A DNA stretch of 64,000 nucleotides from Bacteroidaceae bacterium (GTDB taxonomy: Bacteria; Bacteroidota; Bacteroidia; Bacteroidales; Bacteroidaceae), in contig JAFRQD010000046.1 in assembly GCA_017428785.1 (NCBI GenBank), forward strand, positions 20,212 through 84,211. The letters are read 5' to 3'. The notes under the pieces were generated by a model, which worked only from the letters and a program-made list of their open reading frames with translations, made no database searches and was not told the origin of the DNA. The translations under genes and the position numbers were made by a program. This document shows, piece after piece, positions 16,259 through 24,400 of this stretch (position 1 is the stretch's first letter; every line of letters begins with the position of its first letter).

Positions 16259-18142
16259 ATGGGCGACACTTTGCGGTTGCCTGTCACTTTCGTCATCATC
16301 GAGTTCATAGGCACTTTCGCCTTTGCCATCTCGGGTGTCCGGCTGTCCTCGACCAAGCAGTTCGACATCTTCGGCGCTTGGATTGTGGGTATGGCCACAG
16401 CCATAGGGGGTGGGACGATTCGCGACCTCATGCTTGGTGTCAACCCCTTTTGGATGACCAACGGCAGCTACTTTGTCTGCTGTGCCCTTGCTGTGCTGGC
16501 AGTAGGCATGTTCGGCAAGTATATCATCCACCACAACTACACATGGTTCATCTTCGACACCATCGGTCTTGCCCTCTTCAATGTAGTAGGTCTCGAGAAA
16601 GCGCTCACCTTCGGTCATCCCTATTGGGTGGCCATCACTATGGGAGCGGTGACAGGAGCAGGAGGCGGCATCATTCGTGATGTCCTGATGAACGATGTTC
16701 CGCTCATCTTCAGGAGCGAGATCTATGCCCTTGCCTGTGTGGCAGGAGGACTGGCTTATGTTACCTGCATAGAGCTCGGATTGAGCGTGGAAATCAGCGC
16801 CTTGCTGAGTGCTTTCAGCGTCATCCTGATTCGCATCCTGGCTGTCAAATATCATTGGCAACTGCCTGTCCTGAAAGGGGAGAGCAAGCCCGATAACAAC
16901 GAAAGCAGCATCCTCCGCATCCTCGTTCTTCTGTTGACCATTGTCAGTTGTCCGTTGTCTTCAAAAGCCCAGGTTCAGCAAGTCTTCAACAGCAACATCA
17001 AGACACTCACCCTCACTGTTGACGACGACCCGACGCTGCCGCCTTTCCTGCAATTGAGAGGCCGTCAGAGCCTCAGCATAGAGTGGGACGAGATGAGCCA
17101 CGACTATAAACGCTATCGCTACCACATCGACCATTGTAACTGGGATTGGCAGCCCACCGACGACATCTTCGAGAGCGACTTTCTGGAAGGCTTGAACGAC
17201 CAGCTCATCGAGGACTATGAGAAGAGCTTCAACACCACTCAAATCTATACCCACTATCGGCTCCGCATTCCCAGCAAGGAGGTCCGCCTTCGCCTGAGCG
17301 GCAACTATCGCGTCCAAATCTATGAGGAGAACGAAAAGGATGAGCCCGTCCTCGAGGCCCGCTTCTGTATCTATGAAAGAGAGATGGGCATCGTGGCCCA
17401 ACTGAGCAGCAACACCGATGTGGATTTCAACAGCAGCCACCATCAGATGACGCTCTCCATCGGCTACGGCAGCCTCCAGGTCTATGACCCTCAGCGAGAG
17501 TTGAAGGTCATCGTCATGCAGAATCGTCGTTGGGAGAGCAGAGTGGAAAACCTCGTTCCCAACATCCTCAAGGCCAACGGCATAGAGTTCACACACAACC
17601 GCAACCTCATCTTCCCTGCCGGCAACGAGTATCATCGTTTCGAAATCCTCGATGTGCACAGAACTAATGCAGGAGTGGACCGCATCGACTGGTTCGAGCC
17701 ATACTATCATGCCACACTCTTCGCCGCTCAAATCGACCACTCATATACCTATTTCGAGGACCAGAACGGAGTCTATGTGGTCAGGAGTTCGGACAATTAT
17801 GATGATTGGACAACAGCAGAATATGTGGTCGTACACTTCTTCCTGCAGACCCCCAGGCTGGAGGGCGGCGATGTGTATGTGAGCGGTTGGTGGGCAGGGC
17901 AGACCTTCAATCCCGACTGCAAGATGGAATACGACGAAGTCCATAAGCAGTATCATGCAGCCATCCTCCTGAAGCAAGGCTACTACAGCTACGAGTTCAT
18001 CCAGAAGGATGGGCTGACACGAAGGACAATGGGCAGTTTCTTCGAGACCGAGAACGAATACGAAGTCCTGGTCTATTACCGCCAGCAAGGTTCCCGCTAC
18101 GACCGCCTCGCAGGCTTCAACATCATGCACAATGCAAGATGA
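16259..18142 (+). CDS. In-frame fusion of a TRIC/UPF0126 membrane channel with a DUF5103 protein
   Basis: From ATG at 16259 the product is 627 residues; an ATG at 16214 in frame is an alternative start. Residues 1-200 are a complete TRIC-type channel with about seven hydrophobic segments and the duplicated hallmarks GGGTIRD (50-56) and GGGIIRD (135-141). A short hydrophilic linker (GESKPDNNESS) leads to ILRILVLLLTIVSCPLSSKAQ at 218-238, which looks like the native signal peptide of the second part. Residues about 240-627 are a DUF5103 protein (SIEWDEMSHDYKRYRYHIDHC, VYVSGWWAGQTFN). No ATG precedes the internal signal peptide, so this appears to be one polypeptide, or one that is cleaved after SKA. 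TRIC proteins conduct monovalent cations; DUF5103 proteins are of unknown function. Confidence 0.8.
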   Translation: MGDTLRLPVTFVIIEFIGTFAFAISGVRLSSTKQFDIFGAWIVGMATAIGGGTIRDLMLGVNPFWMTNGSYFVCCALAVLAVGMFGKYIIHHNYTWFIFDTIGLALFNVVGLEKALTFGHPYWVAITMGAVTGAGGGIIRDVLMNDVPLIFRSEIYALACVAGGLAYVTCIELGLSVEISALLSAFSVILIRILAVKYHWQLPVLKGESKPDNNESSILRILVLLLTIVSCPLSSKAQVQQVFNSNIKTLTLTVDDDPTLPPFLQLRGRQSLSIEWDEMSHDYKRYRYHIDHCNWDWQPTDDIFESDFLEGLNDQLIEDYEKSFNTTQIYTHYRLRIPSKEVRLRLSGNYRVQIYEENEKDEPVLEARFCIYEREMGIVAQLSSNTDVDFNSSHHQMTLSIGYGSLQVYDPQRELKVIVMQNRRWESRVENLVPNILKANGIEFTHNRNLIFPAGNEYHRFEILDVHRTNAGVDRIDWFEPYYHATLFAAQIDHSYTYFEDQNGVYVVRSSDNYDDWTTAEYVVVHFFLQTPRLEGGDVYVSGWWAGQTFNPDCKMEYDEVHKQYHAAILLKQGYYSYEFIQKDGLTRRTMGSFFETENEYEVLVYYRQQGSRYDRLAGFNIMHNAR

Positions 18143-18176
18143 CGAATAATTGCAGTCCGAGGAATTCAGCTCAAAG

Positions 18177-18232
18177 GGGCAGAAATCCTCAAATCCTCAA
18201 ATCCTTAAATCCTTAAATCCTAAAATCCTTAA
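18177..18232 (+). repeat. Octamer tandem array directly upstream of the AmpG-like gene
   Basis: The unit AAATCCTT/AAATCCTC repeats about six times and ends against the ATG at 18233. Similar 7-9-mer arrays lie before several other starts in the window. Confidence 0.75.
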
Positions 18233-19546
18233 ATGAATAAGCCTCTTTCGTGGATTCCGACGCTCTATCTTGGAGAGTCGTTGCCCTTTGCAGCAGTGAT
18301 GCTGATGTCGCTTGTCCTTTATCAGGAGATGGGCTTGACAGACACGCAGATTACGCTTTATACAGGTTGGCTCGGGCTGCCCTGGGTGATAAAGCCCCTT
18401 TGGAGCCCTATCGTGGACGGCATCAAGACAAAGCGCTGGTGGATTCTTGCCATGCAGTTGCTCATCGGCGCATCGCTCGCTTTGCTTGCCTTCACCCTGC
18501 CCACCGCTTTTTGGCTGCAATGCTCGCTTGCACTCTTCATGCTGATTGCCTTCAGCAGTGCCACTCACGACATCTGTGCCGACGGCTTCTACATCCTCGG
18601 CCTCACGAATAAAGACCAGGAACTCTATGTCGGCCTCCGCAACACCTTCTATCGCATAGGAATGGTGCTGGGGCAGGGCGGACTGGTCATGCTGGCCGGC
18701 CTTTTGCAGAAGAGCGAGATGAGCATTCCATTGTCGTGGAGCATCACCTTCCTCGCCGTTGCCGGCCTGATGCTGATGCTGGCGGCATATCATTGGAAAG
18801 CATTGCCGAACCCCGAGGGGAAAGTGAAAAGTGAAAAGTTAAAAACGAAAAGTGATAGTAACTTGGCGAGCGATAGTAGCTCTGAGTCTTCATCCAGCAG
18901 TCTTCACTCTTCAGTTATAGAAGACTTCAAGGCAACTTTCAGAGTCTTCTTCACCAAGCCGCACCTCATCACGGCTCTGCTCTTCATCCTGCTTTTCCGC
19001 TTGCCAGAGGGACTGCTGACGAAGATTGTGCCCCTCTTCCTGAAGCGCACGATTGCTGAGGGCGGACTGGCGCTGACGGATGTTCAGTACGGCTTTGTCT
19101 ATGGCACTCTGGGAGTCATCGGACTGCTTGGCGGCGGCATCGTAGGCGGTTGGCTCGTCTCGAAGTTCGGCTTGAAGAAGATGCTTTGGCCGCTCGTGCT
19201 TTGCATCACCTTGCCCGACATCGTATATGTCTATCTGAGCCTTGTCCAGTCGCAAAGCCTGCCCCTCATAGCCACCTGCGTCTTCATCGAGCAAGTGGGC
19301 TACGGACTTGGCTTCACAGCCTACACCCTCTACCTCGTCAGTTTCTCTCATGGCGAGCGAAGCACCTCAGTCTTCTCCTTCTGCACCGCCTTCCAGTACC
19401 TCGGCGGCGTGATGCTGCCAGGCATGGTGAGCGGCTGGATGTCCGACCAGATGGGCTACCAGCAGTTCTTCATCGCCGTGATGGGCTTCTGCCTCGTCAC
19501 CTTCGCGGTGACGGCCTTAGTCCGCCTTCCTAAAGAAGATAATTAA
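18233..19546 (+). CDS. ampG: AmpG-like MFS permease (muropeptide importer candidate)
   Basis: The 437-residue protein has about 12 hydrophobic segments and the AmpG-type opening LSWIPTLYLGESLPFAAV, followed by TGWLGLPWVIKPLWSPIVDG and FSSATHDICADGFYI. AmpG proteins bring anhydro-muropeptides from the periplasm into the cytoplasm for recycling. Between the two six-helix halves (about 200-230) is a low-complexity loop rich in Lys then Ser (SSSESSSSSLHSS), encoded by a heptamer array, which looks like an in-frame expansion. The DUF1460 amidase gene begins 20 bases downstream, supporting a cell-wall recycling role. A sugar or siderophore substrate is less likely. Confidence 0.78.
   Translation: MNKPLSWIPTLYLGESLPFAAVMLMSLVLYQEMGLTDTQITLYTGWLGLPWVIKPLWSPIVDGIKTKRWWILAMQLLIGASLALLAFTLPTAFWLQCSLALFMLIAFSSATHDICADGFYILGLTNKDQELYVGLRNTFYRIGMVLGQGGLVMLAGLLQKSEMSIPLSWSITFLAVAGLMLMLAAYHWKALPNPEGKVKSEKLKTKSDSNLASDSSSESSSSSLHSSVIEDFKATFRVFFTKPHLITALLFILLFRLPEGLLTKIVPLFLKRTIAEGGLALTDVQYGFVYGTLGVIGLLGGGIVGGWLVSKFGLKKMLWPLVLCITLPDIVYVYLSLVQSQSLPLIATCVFIEQVGYGLGFTAYTLYLVSFSHGERSTSVFSFCTAFQYLGGVMLPGMVSGWMSDQMGYQQFFIAVMGFCLVTFAVTALVRLPKEDN
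18823..18919 (+). repeat. In-frame heptamer expansion inside the AmpG-like gene
   Basis: Units such as GTGAAAA recur every 7 bases at the left end, and CTTCACT/CTTCAGT units sit at the right end in partly inverted sense. The segment codes for a Lys-rich then Ser-rich loop between the two transporter halves, where length variation should be tolerated. Confidence 0.6.
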
Positions 19547-19566
19547 AATAAGAAAAAAAAATAGAA

Positions 19567-20424
19567 ATGAAGACAATAATCTCTGTTATCCTTTCTCTAA
19601 TCCCCATACTGCCAGTCTTTGCTGAAGAGCAAGTCTCTTACACCAAAGATGACAGCCTGCGCGTTGTCGAACTGTTGGAGAAGGGTTCAAAAGCCCCTGC
19701 AAACGAAGTGCTTACATTGTTTTATGCGAAGCAACTGATGAACCTTCCTTATGTGGCTCACACGCTCGAGATCAAGGACAAGGAAGAGCATCTCGCCATC
19801 AACCTGCAGAGCCTCGACTGCACCACATTGGTCGAGAACTGTTGCGCCCTTGCCCTCACCACCTCTCACGGCAGCAAGAGTTGGAAGGACTACCTCGCCT
19901 GGCTGCAAAAGTTGCGTTATGACAATGGCAAGATAGACGGCTACAAGAGTCGCAACCACTACTTCAGCCAGTGGATTCAGTCGGGCACGCGGCTCGGACT
20001 GGTCAAGGAAATCGTGCCCGACAAGCGCATCTCCGTGCCGATGAAACTCAGCCTGACCTATATGAGCGAGCATCCCGACTCCTATCCATTGCTCAAGGTC
20101 AGCATGGAAGAGCGCAGGCTCATAGCCGAGATGGAGAAGCGCGTCTCCGGAGCCACCGTCCGATACATCCCGAAGGAACGGGTAGGGGACAGCAGGAAGG
20201 CACTTGGCGACATCAGAGACGGTGATATCCTGGCACTCACCACCAACAGGAAAGGCCTCGATGTCAGTCATGTCGGCTTCGCAGTCTGGGGCAAGGACGG
20301 CAAACTGCACCTGCTCAATGCCAGCAGCATCCACAAGAAAGTCGTGCTCGAACCCATGACACTCTACCAGTACATGCAGAAACACCCTGTGCAGACAGGC
20401 ATCCGTGTCATAAGACTGCAATAG
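19567..20424 (+). CDS. DUF1460 N-acetylmuramoyl-L-alanine amidase-like protein
   Basis: The 285-residue protein has a signal peptide (MKTIISVILSLIPILPVFAE) and the DUF1460/NlpC-P60-like catalytic elements: LDCTTLVENC with Cys85, LDVSHVGFAV with His235 and a following LLNASS segment. Enzymes of this family cleave the MurNAc-L-Ala bond or release stem peptides during peptidoglycan recycling. It lies 20 bases after the AmpG-like permease, so the pair probably acts in sequence: periplasmic trimming, then uptake. Confidence in the family is high; the exact bond cut is from family knowledge. Confidence 0.85.
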   Translation: MKTIISVILSLIPILPVFAEEQVSYTKDDSLRVVELLEKGSKAPANEVLTLFYAKQLMNLPYVAHTLEIKDKEEHLAINLQSLDCTTLVENCCALALTTSHGSKSWKDYLAWLQKLRYDNGKIDGYKSRNHYFSQWIQSGTRLGLVKEIVPDKRISVPMKLSLTYMSEHPDSYPLLKVSMEERRLIAEMEKRVSGATVRYIPKERVGDSRKALGDIRDGDILALTTNRKGLDVSHVGFAVWGKDGKLHLLNASSIHKKVVLEPMTLYQYMQKHPVQTGIRVIRLQ

Positions 20425-20477
20425 GCTGATTATCAGGCAATCATGTCCCGAGTGCAAACTCCAGTTGCCACATGTCC

Positions 20478-20564
20478 AAACGCCGGCTGCGGGGATTGCC
20501 AACGCCGCACGCGGAAATGGTCAACGCCGCACGCGGAAATTGCCAACGCCGCACGCGGCGTTTT
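20478..20564 (-). repeat. Array B: 87-bp block of four 22-bp phased palindromes, inverted
   Basis: It has the same 87-base length and AAACGCCG...CGGCGTTTT ends as arrays A, C and D, with the unit in the opposite sense (AACGCCGCACGCGGAAATTG). Cores begin at 20486, 20508, 20530 and 20552, exactly 22 bases apart. It lies in the 183-base spacer between the DUF1460 and phosphopantetheinyl transferase genes. Confidence 0.88.
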
Positions 20565-20607
20565 CAGACCCCCTGCACGGTGCTCGATAACAACACTTAA
20601 GTGACCT

Positions 20608-21201
20608 ATGAAAACCATACTTTGCATCAATGACCATATCGCGGAGATGAGCGACGAGCAGACTGGGAAACTCATCGATTCTCTGCCTGGTTGGCGACGC
20701 GAGATTGCCTTGCGATACAAGCATCTGCAGGGTAGGAGGGAGTGTGCGGTCGGCTATGTGGAGTTGCTCAGGGGGCTTCGTGTGCGCTTCGGCATAAATG
20801 GCTTTCCGTCATTCACTTACAACGAGCACGGGAAACCTTTCCTTCAGGAATATCCCGACCTGTTTTTCAGCATCAGTCATTGCAAGGAAGCTGCCGGTTG
20901 CCTGGTCGCCGATTGCCCCTGCGGGCTCGATGTGGAGTGCATTCGAAAGGCCAAGCCCGACCTCGTGCGCCACACCATGAGCCCGGATGAAACGGAGCGC
21001 ATCTTCTCCAATCCCTTTCCCGATATCGCCTTCTCTCACCTGTGGACACAGAAGGAGGCGGTGCTGAAACTCAAGGGTACCGGCATCATCGACGACCTCC
21101 ACTCGGTGCTCGAACCGGAAAAGCTGCAAGGACTGGAACTGCATACGGTCGAGAACCCCTGGCGCGGCTATGTCTATAGCATCGCAATTCAACATCAATA
21201 A
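20608..21201 (+). CDS. 4'-phosphopantetheinyl transferase (Sfp-type)
   Basis: The 197-residue protein carries the transferase signatures FFSISHCKE at 86-94, GLDVECI at 106-112 (Mg-binding Asp108 and Glu110) and WTQKEAVLKLKGTGI at 146-160 (Glu150, Lys154). These enzymes attach phosphopantetheine from CoA to acyl or peptidyl carrier proteins. No carrier-protein gene is nearby, so it may serve the housekeeping acyl carrier protein or a distant cluster. It stands after repeat array B, and the GH130 gene starts 19 bases downstream. Confidence 0.88.
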   Translation: MKTILCINDHIAEMSDEQTGKLIDSLPGWRREIALRYKHLQGRRECAVGYVELLRGLRVRFGINGFPSFTYNEHGKPFLQEYPDLFFSISHCKEAAGCLVADCPCGLDVECIRKAKPDLVRHTMSPDETERIFSNPFPDIAFSHLWTQKEAVLKLKGTGIIDDLHSVLEPEKLQGLELHTVENPWRGYVYSIAIQHQ

Positions 21202-21220
21202 ATTCAAACTTCAAAATATT

Positions 21221-22369
21221 ATGCGACACTTACTGCTTCTGTTTGTTACCCTGTTTGCTTGCACGACAAATGGTCGGGCGCAGTTGCCATCTTCAAACAA
21301 AGTTCCGAACAGCGAGAAGAGATGGGCTTGGCTGGGCTTCGAGCGGCCGGCGGGAGCAAACCCCATTGTGCGCCCCGACACGACAAGCCGCTTCTTCTGC
21401 CCTATGTGGAAGAGGGTGGCGCAATGGGAGAACAGCGAGACCTTCAACCCTGCTGCAACCCTCATCAATGGGGGCATTGCGCTGCTCTATCGTGCTGAGG
21501 ACAACATCGCCCAGGGCATCGGTTCGCGCACTTCCCGCATCGGCTATGCCTTCAGTCAGGACGGCATCCACTTCCAGCATCACGGCGCTCCTGTCCTCTT
21601 TCCCGGAGGCGACGACTGGGAGGAGTTCGATGTGCCAGGAGGCTGCGAAGACCCGCGTGTCTGCATGACAGAGGACGGCCTCTATGTGATGACCTATACA
21701 AGTTGGAACCACAAACTGGCCCGGCTGAGCGTTGCCACAAGTCGCGACCTCGTGCATTGGACAAAGCATGGCCCCATCTTCTCCGACGACCACAAGAGCC
21801 AGTTGAGCAAGGGCTTCACGAAGTCGGGCTCCATTGTGACGGAGATGAAGAAAGGCAGGCAAGTCATTGCACGCATCAAGGGCAAGTATATGATGTATTG
21901 GGGCGAGAACTTCGTCAACATCGCCACCAGCGACGACCTCATCCACTGGACGCCCATGCTGGCTTCGGACGGGCAGTTGCTTCATGTCATGGACACGCGC
22001 AGAGGTTACTTCGACAGCCAACTTGTAGAGTGCGGCCCTCCGGCCATCAAGACTAAGCATGGCATCATGCTCTTCTACAACGGGAAGAACAGGGGTGGGG
22101 ACGATGGCGACCTGCGCTATGCCTCGGGGGCCTATTGTGCAGGGCAGGCGCTCTTCTCCCTGAAAGACCCGACGAAACTCCTGGACCGCCTGGACGAGCC
22201 TTACTTCTATCCGGAGGACGACTTCGAGAAGAGCGGACAGTATCCTTCGGGAACGGTCTTCACCGAGGGACTTGTGCCGTTTGAAGGCAAGTGGTATCTC
22301 TTCTACGGATGCGCCGATTCGTTCGTCGGAATGGCTGTTTACGACCCTGCAAAAGCAAAGAAACATTAA
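21221..22369 (+). CDS. Exported glycoside hydrolase family 130 (beta-mannoside-acting)
   Basis: From ATG at 21221 the protein is 382 residues with a signal peptide (MRHLLLLFVTLFACTTNGRAQ); the frame extends upstream into the preceding gene, but that start lacks a leader. GH130 hallmarks are FNPAATLINGGIALLYRAED at about 75-94 and GGCEDPRVCMTEDGLYVMTY at 140-159. The family contains mannoside phosphorylases and beta-1,2-mannosidases; exported Bacteroidetes members are usually hydrolases acting on yeast or bacterial mannosides. A hairpin terminator follows immediately. Confidence 0.85.
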   Translation: MRHLLLLFVTLFACTTNGRAQLPSSNKVPNSEKRWAWLGFERPAGANPIVRPDTTSRFFCPMWKRVAQWENSETFNPAATLINGGIALLYRAEDNIAQGIGSRTSRIGYAFSQDGIHFQHHGAPVLFPGGDDWEEFDVPGGCEDPRVCMTEDGLYVMTYTSWNHKLARLSVATSRDLVHWTKHGPIFSDDHKSQLSKGFTKSGSIVTEMKKGRQVIARIKGKYMMYWGENFVNIATSDDLIHWTPMLASDGQLLHVMDTRRGYFDSQLVECGPPAIKTKHGIMLFYNGKNRGGDDGDLRYASGAYCAGQALFSLKDPTKLLDRLDEPYFYPEDDFEKSGQYPSGTVFTEGLVPFEGKWYLFYGCADSFVGMAVYDPAKAKKH

Positions 22370-22394
22370 AAAAAGTGCTAAAGCACATTTTTTC
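22370..22394 (+). terminator. Rho-independent terminator after the GH130 gene
   Basis: GTGCT and AGCAC pair across a 2-base loop, flanked by an A-run on the left and a T-run on the right, directly after the stop codon at 22369. The symmetric A/T flanks would let it act in both directions. Confidence 0.75.
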
Positions 22395-22428
22395 TTCCCA
22401 CTCTTTTGGCAGAGTACGCAAAAAATGG

Positions 22429-22436
22429 TATCTTTG
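22429..22436 (+). promoter_or_regulatory. Promoter of the bamD-rpoZ-DUF4293 operon
   Basis: TATCTTTG at the -7 position follows a TTTG at 22405-22408 with a 20-base gap, close to the Bacteroidetes -33/-7 consensus. The bamD ATG begins 9 bases downstream, so the leader is very short. Confidence 0.78.
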
Positions 22437-22445
22437 CGCCCTGAT

Positions 22446-23309
22446 ATGAGAACGCATCGACTTCTTATCCTGCTTCTGGCGCTTTGCTCTCTGCTTCTTG
22501 AATCTTGCAGCGAGTACTCTGCCGTGCTCAAGAGCAACGACTATGAGTACAAGTACGAGGCAGCAAAAGCCCTCTATGCAGGTGGTCACTATCGTCAGGC
22601 CTCGGAACTGTTCAGCCTGCTGCTCGCTCCTCTGAAAGGCACTTCCTACGGAGAAGAGAGCCTCTATATGCTGGGCGAAAGCAACCTGAAGGCAAAGGAC
22701 TATGAGTCGGCTGTGATGTTCTTCAAGAAGTACTACCAGATGTATCCGAAGGGCAGTTACATGGAGTTGGCCCGCTTCAACAGCGGCTATGCGCTCTACA
22801 AGCAGACGCCGGATCTGCGACTGGACCAGTCGAGCACGATGGAAGCCCTTAAGGAGTTTCAGGACTTCCTCGACTACTGCCCCGAGACAAGCCTCAAGGG
22901 ACAGGTTCATGAGATCATCTATGCCATGCAGGACAAGTTGGTGGAGAAGGAGTATCAGGCGGCAAAACTCTACTTCGACCTCGGCACATATACGCTCAAC
23001 AGCATCTATGGAGGCAACAACTATGAGGCTTGTGTGGTGACAGCACAGAATGCCCTGAAGGACTATCCCTATGCCTCGGCAAAACTTCGCGAGGAACTCT
23101 CCATCCTGGCTCTCAGAGCAAAGTATCATCTGGCCAGGCAAAGTGTGGAAGGGAAGCGAGTGGAGCGTTTCCGCGATGCCATCGACGAGTACTATGCCTT
23201 CCAGAACGACTACCCCGAAAGCCAGTACATGAAGGAAGCCAACTCCATACTCAAGTACTCGGAGAAAGTGGTCGAAAGGAAAGGCGCCATCCTCAAAGAT
23301 GATGATTAG
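22446..23309 (+). CDS. bamD: Outer membrane assembly lipoprotein BamD
   Basis: From ATG at 22446 the protein is 287 residues. The longer upstream frame is ruled out by the promoter at 22429. The lipobox ends LLESC (Cys21), followed by SEYSAVLKSND, a typical BamD opening. TPR-type helices follow (YEYKYEAAKALYAGGHYRQASELF, YESAVMFFKKYYQMYP, RFRDAIDEYYAFQNDYP). BamD is the essential lipoprotein that works with BamA to fold outer-membrane barrels. It is first in the conserved bamD-rpoZ-DUF4293 arrangement. Confidence 0.9.
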   Translation: MRTHRLLILLLALCSLLLESCSEYSAVLKSNDYEYKYEAAKALYAGGHYRQASELFSLLLAPLKGTSYGEESLYMLGESNLKAKDYESAVMFFKKYYQMYPKGSYMELARFNSGYALYKQTPDLRLDQSSTMEALKEFQDFLDYCPETSLKGQVHEIIYAMQDKLVEKEYQAAKLYFDLGTYTLNSIYGGNNYEACVVTAQNALKDYPYASAKLREELSILALRAKYHLARQSVEGKRVERFRDAIDEYYAFQNDYPESQYMKEANSILKYSEKVVERKGAILKDDD

Positions 23310-23377
23310 ACAATAGCCTGCAGACCTTCCGCGACTAAATAAGAAAATAAGAAAATCGTTAAATAGTCAAATATAAG

Positions 23378-23716
23378 ATGGATTACAAGAAAACACAAGC
23401 ACCCAACGACACCGTGAACAGAGACCCGATGAGCCTCTGCGAAGAGACAGGCAACATCTACGAAAGCGTCGTAATCATTGGAAAGCGTGCCAATCAGATT
23501 TCTGCCGACATCAAGCAGGAACTCAGCAAGAAACTCTCAGAGTTCGCCAGCACACAGGACAACCTCGACGAGGTGTTCGAGAACCGCGAACAGATAGAAA
23601 TAAGCCGCTATTACGAGAAACTCCCCAAGGCTACCCTCATGGCAACACAGGAGTTCATCGAAGGCAAGATCTACTATCGCAACCCAAGCAAGGAGACAAC
23701 CACTCTGCTCGACTAA
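23378..23716 (+). CDS. rpoZ: RNA polymerase omega subunit
   Basis: The 112-residue protein matches the Bacteroidetes omega/Rpb6 type: GNIYESVVIIGKRANQISADIKQELSKKLSEF is the conserved helical core that clamps the RNA polymerase beta-prime C-terminus. The C-terminal half (PKATLMATQEFIEGKIYYRNP) is typical of this phylum. It lies 68 bases after bamD and 47 bases before the DUF4293 gene, in the usual order. Confidence 0.92.
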   Translation: MDYKKTQAPNDTVNRDPMSLCEETGNIYESVVIIGKRANQISADIKQELSKKLSEFASTQDNLDEVFENREQIEISRYYEKLPKATLMATQEFIEGKIYYRNPSKETTTLLD

Positions 23717-23763
23717 GACAAGTCGGCTTGGAATAGTCAAGGTATTATCAATCTGACTAAGAC

Positions 23764-24249
23764 ATGATACAACGCATCCAGACCATCTACCTGCTTCTGG
23801 CCTTTGCTCTATGCTTAGGCTGCCTTTGTATGCCGGTTGCCCACTTCTGGTCGGGCGATGCAGGCATGTTGGCAGAACTCTGGGGAGGCTATGTAAATGT
23901 GGACATGTACAACCTCTGGCTTGTCTCGGAAGGCAAGCATGTGTTCTACTTCTGCCCGGTATTGATGGGGCTTCTCGTCATCACAGCAGGCTTGGTCTTC
24001 ATCGACATCTGGCTCTTCAAGCGTAGGGCCTTGCAGATGCGAGTGGCCACATTCTGCATGATACTGCTGGTGTTCTGGTACATCGCCTATGGCATCATCT
24101 GCTTCTATTTGCTCGACCCGACTGTGAATCTCTATCGTCCGCATTGGGCGGCAGCCCTCCCTGCAGCAGCCCTCATCCTGCTCTACCTCGCATTCCGAGG
24201 CATCCTCAAGGACGAGATGCTGGTTCGGTCGCTCGACAGGCTGAGATAG
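23764..24249 (+). CDS. DUF4293 family inner-membrane protein
   Basis: The 161-residue protein has four hydrophobic segments (IQTIYLLLAFALCLGCLC, VFYFCPVLMGLLVITAGLVF, VATFCMILLVFWYIAYGIIC and AALPAAALILLYLAF) and the DUF4293 opening MIQRIQTIYLLL. Its function is unknown, but it regularly follows rpoZ in Bacteroidales. A strong hairpin terminator follows at 24276. Confidence 0.88.
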   Translation: MIQRIQTIYLLLAFALCLGCLCMPVAHFWSGDAGMLAELWGGYVNVDMYNLWLVSEGKHVFYFCPVLMGLLVITAGLVFIDIWLFKRRALQMRVATFCMILLVFWYIAYGIICFYLLDPTVNLYRPHWAAALPAAALILLYLAFRGILKDEMLVRSLDRLR

Positions 24250-24275
24250 GACTACACATTATATATAATATAAAG

Positions 24276-24311
24276 GAAGGCGTCGCCAACAGGCAGCGCC
24301 TTCTTTTGTTT
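24276..24311 (+). terminator. Rho-independent terminator of the bamD-rpoZ operon
   Basis: GAAGGCG at 24276-24282 pairs with CGCCTTC at 24297-24303 across a 14-base loop, followed by TTTTGTTT. Confidence 0.82.
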
Positions 24312-24369
24312 CTGCTTATGGTGAGTGCATTTTCTCTTTGCACCCTTTTACTTTTTCAATTATATTTCG

Positions 24370-24377
24370 TACCTTTG
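24370..24377 (+). promoter_or_regulatory. -7 promoter element for the phosphoethanolamine transferase
   Basis: The plus strand reads TACCTTTG followed by CAGAGC, 23 bases before the ATG at 24401. Confidence 0.72.
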
Positions 24378-24400
24378 CAGAGCAAAAAGGTAATTGGTCG

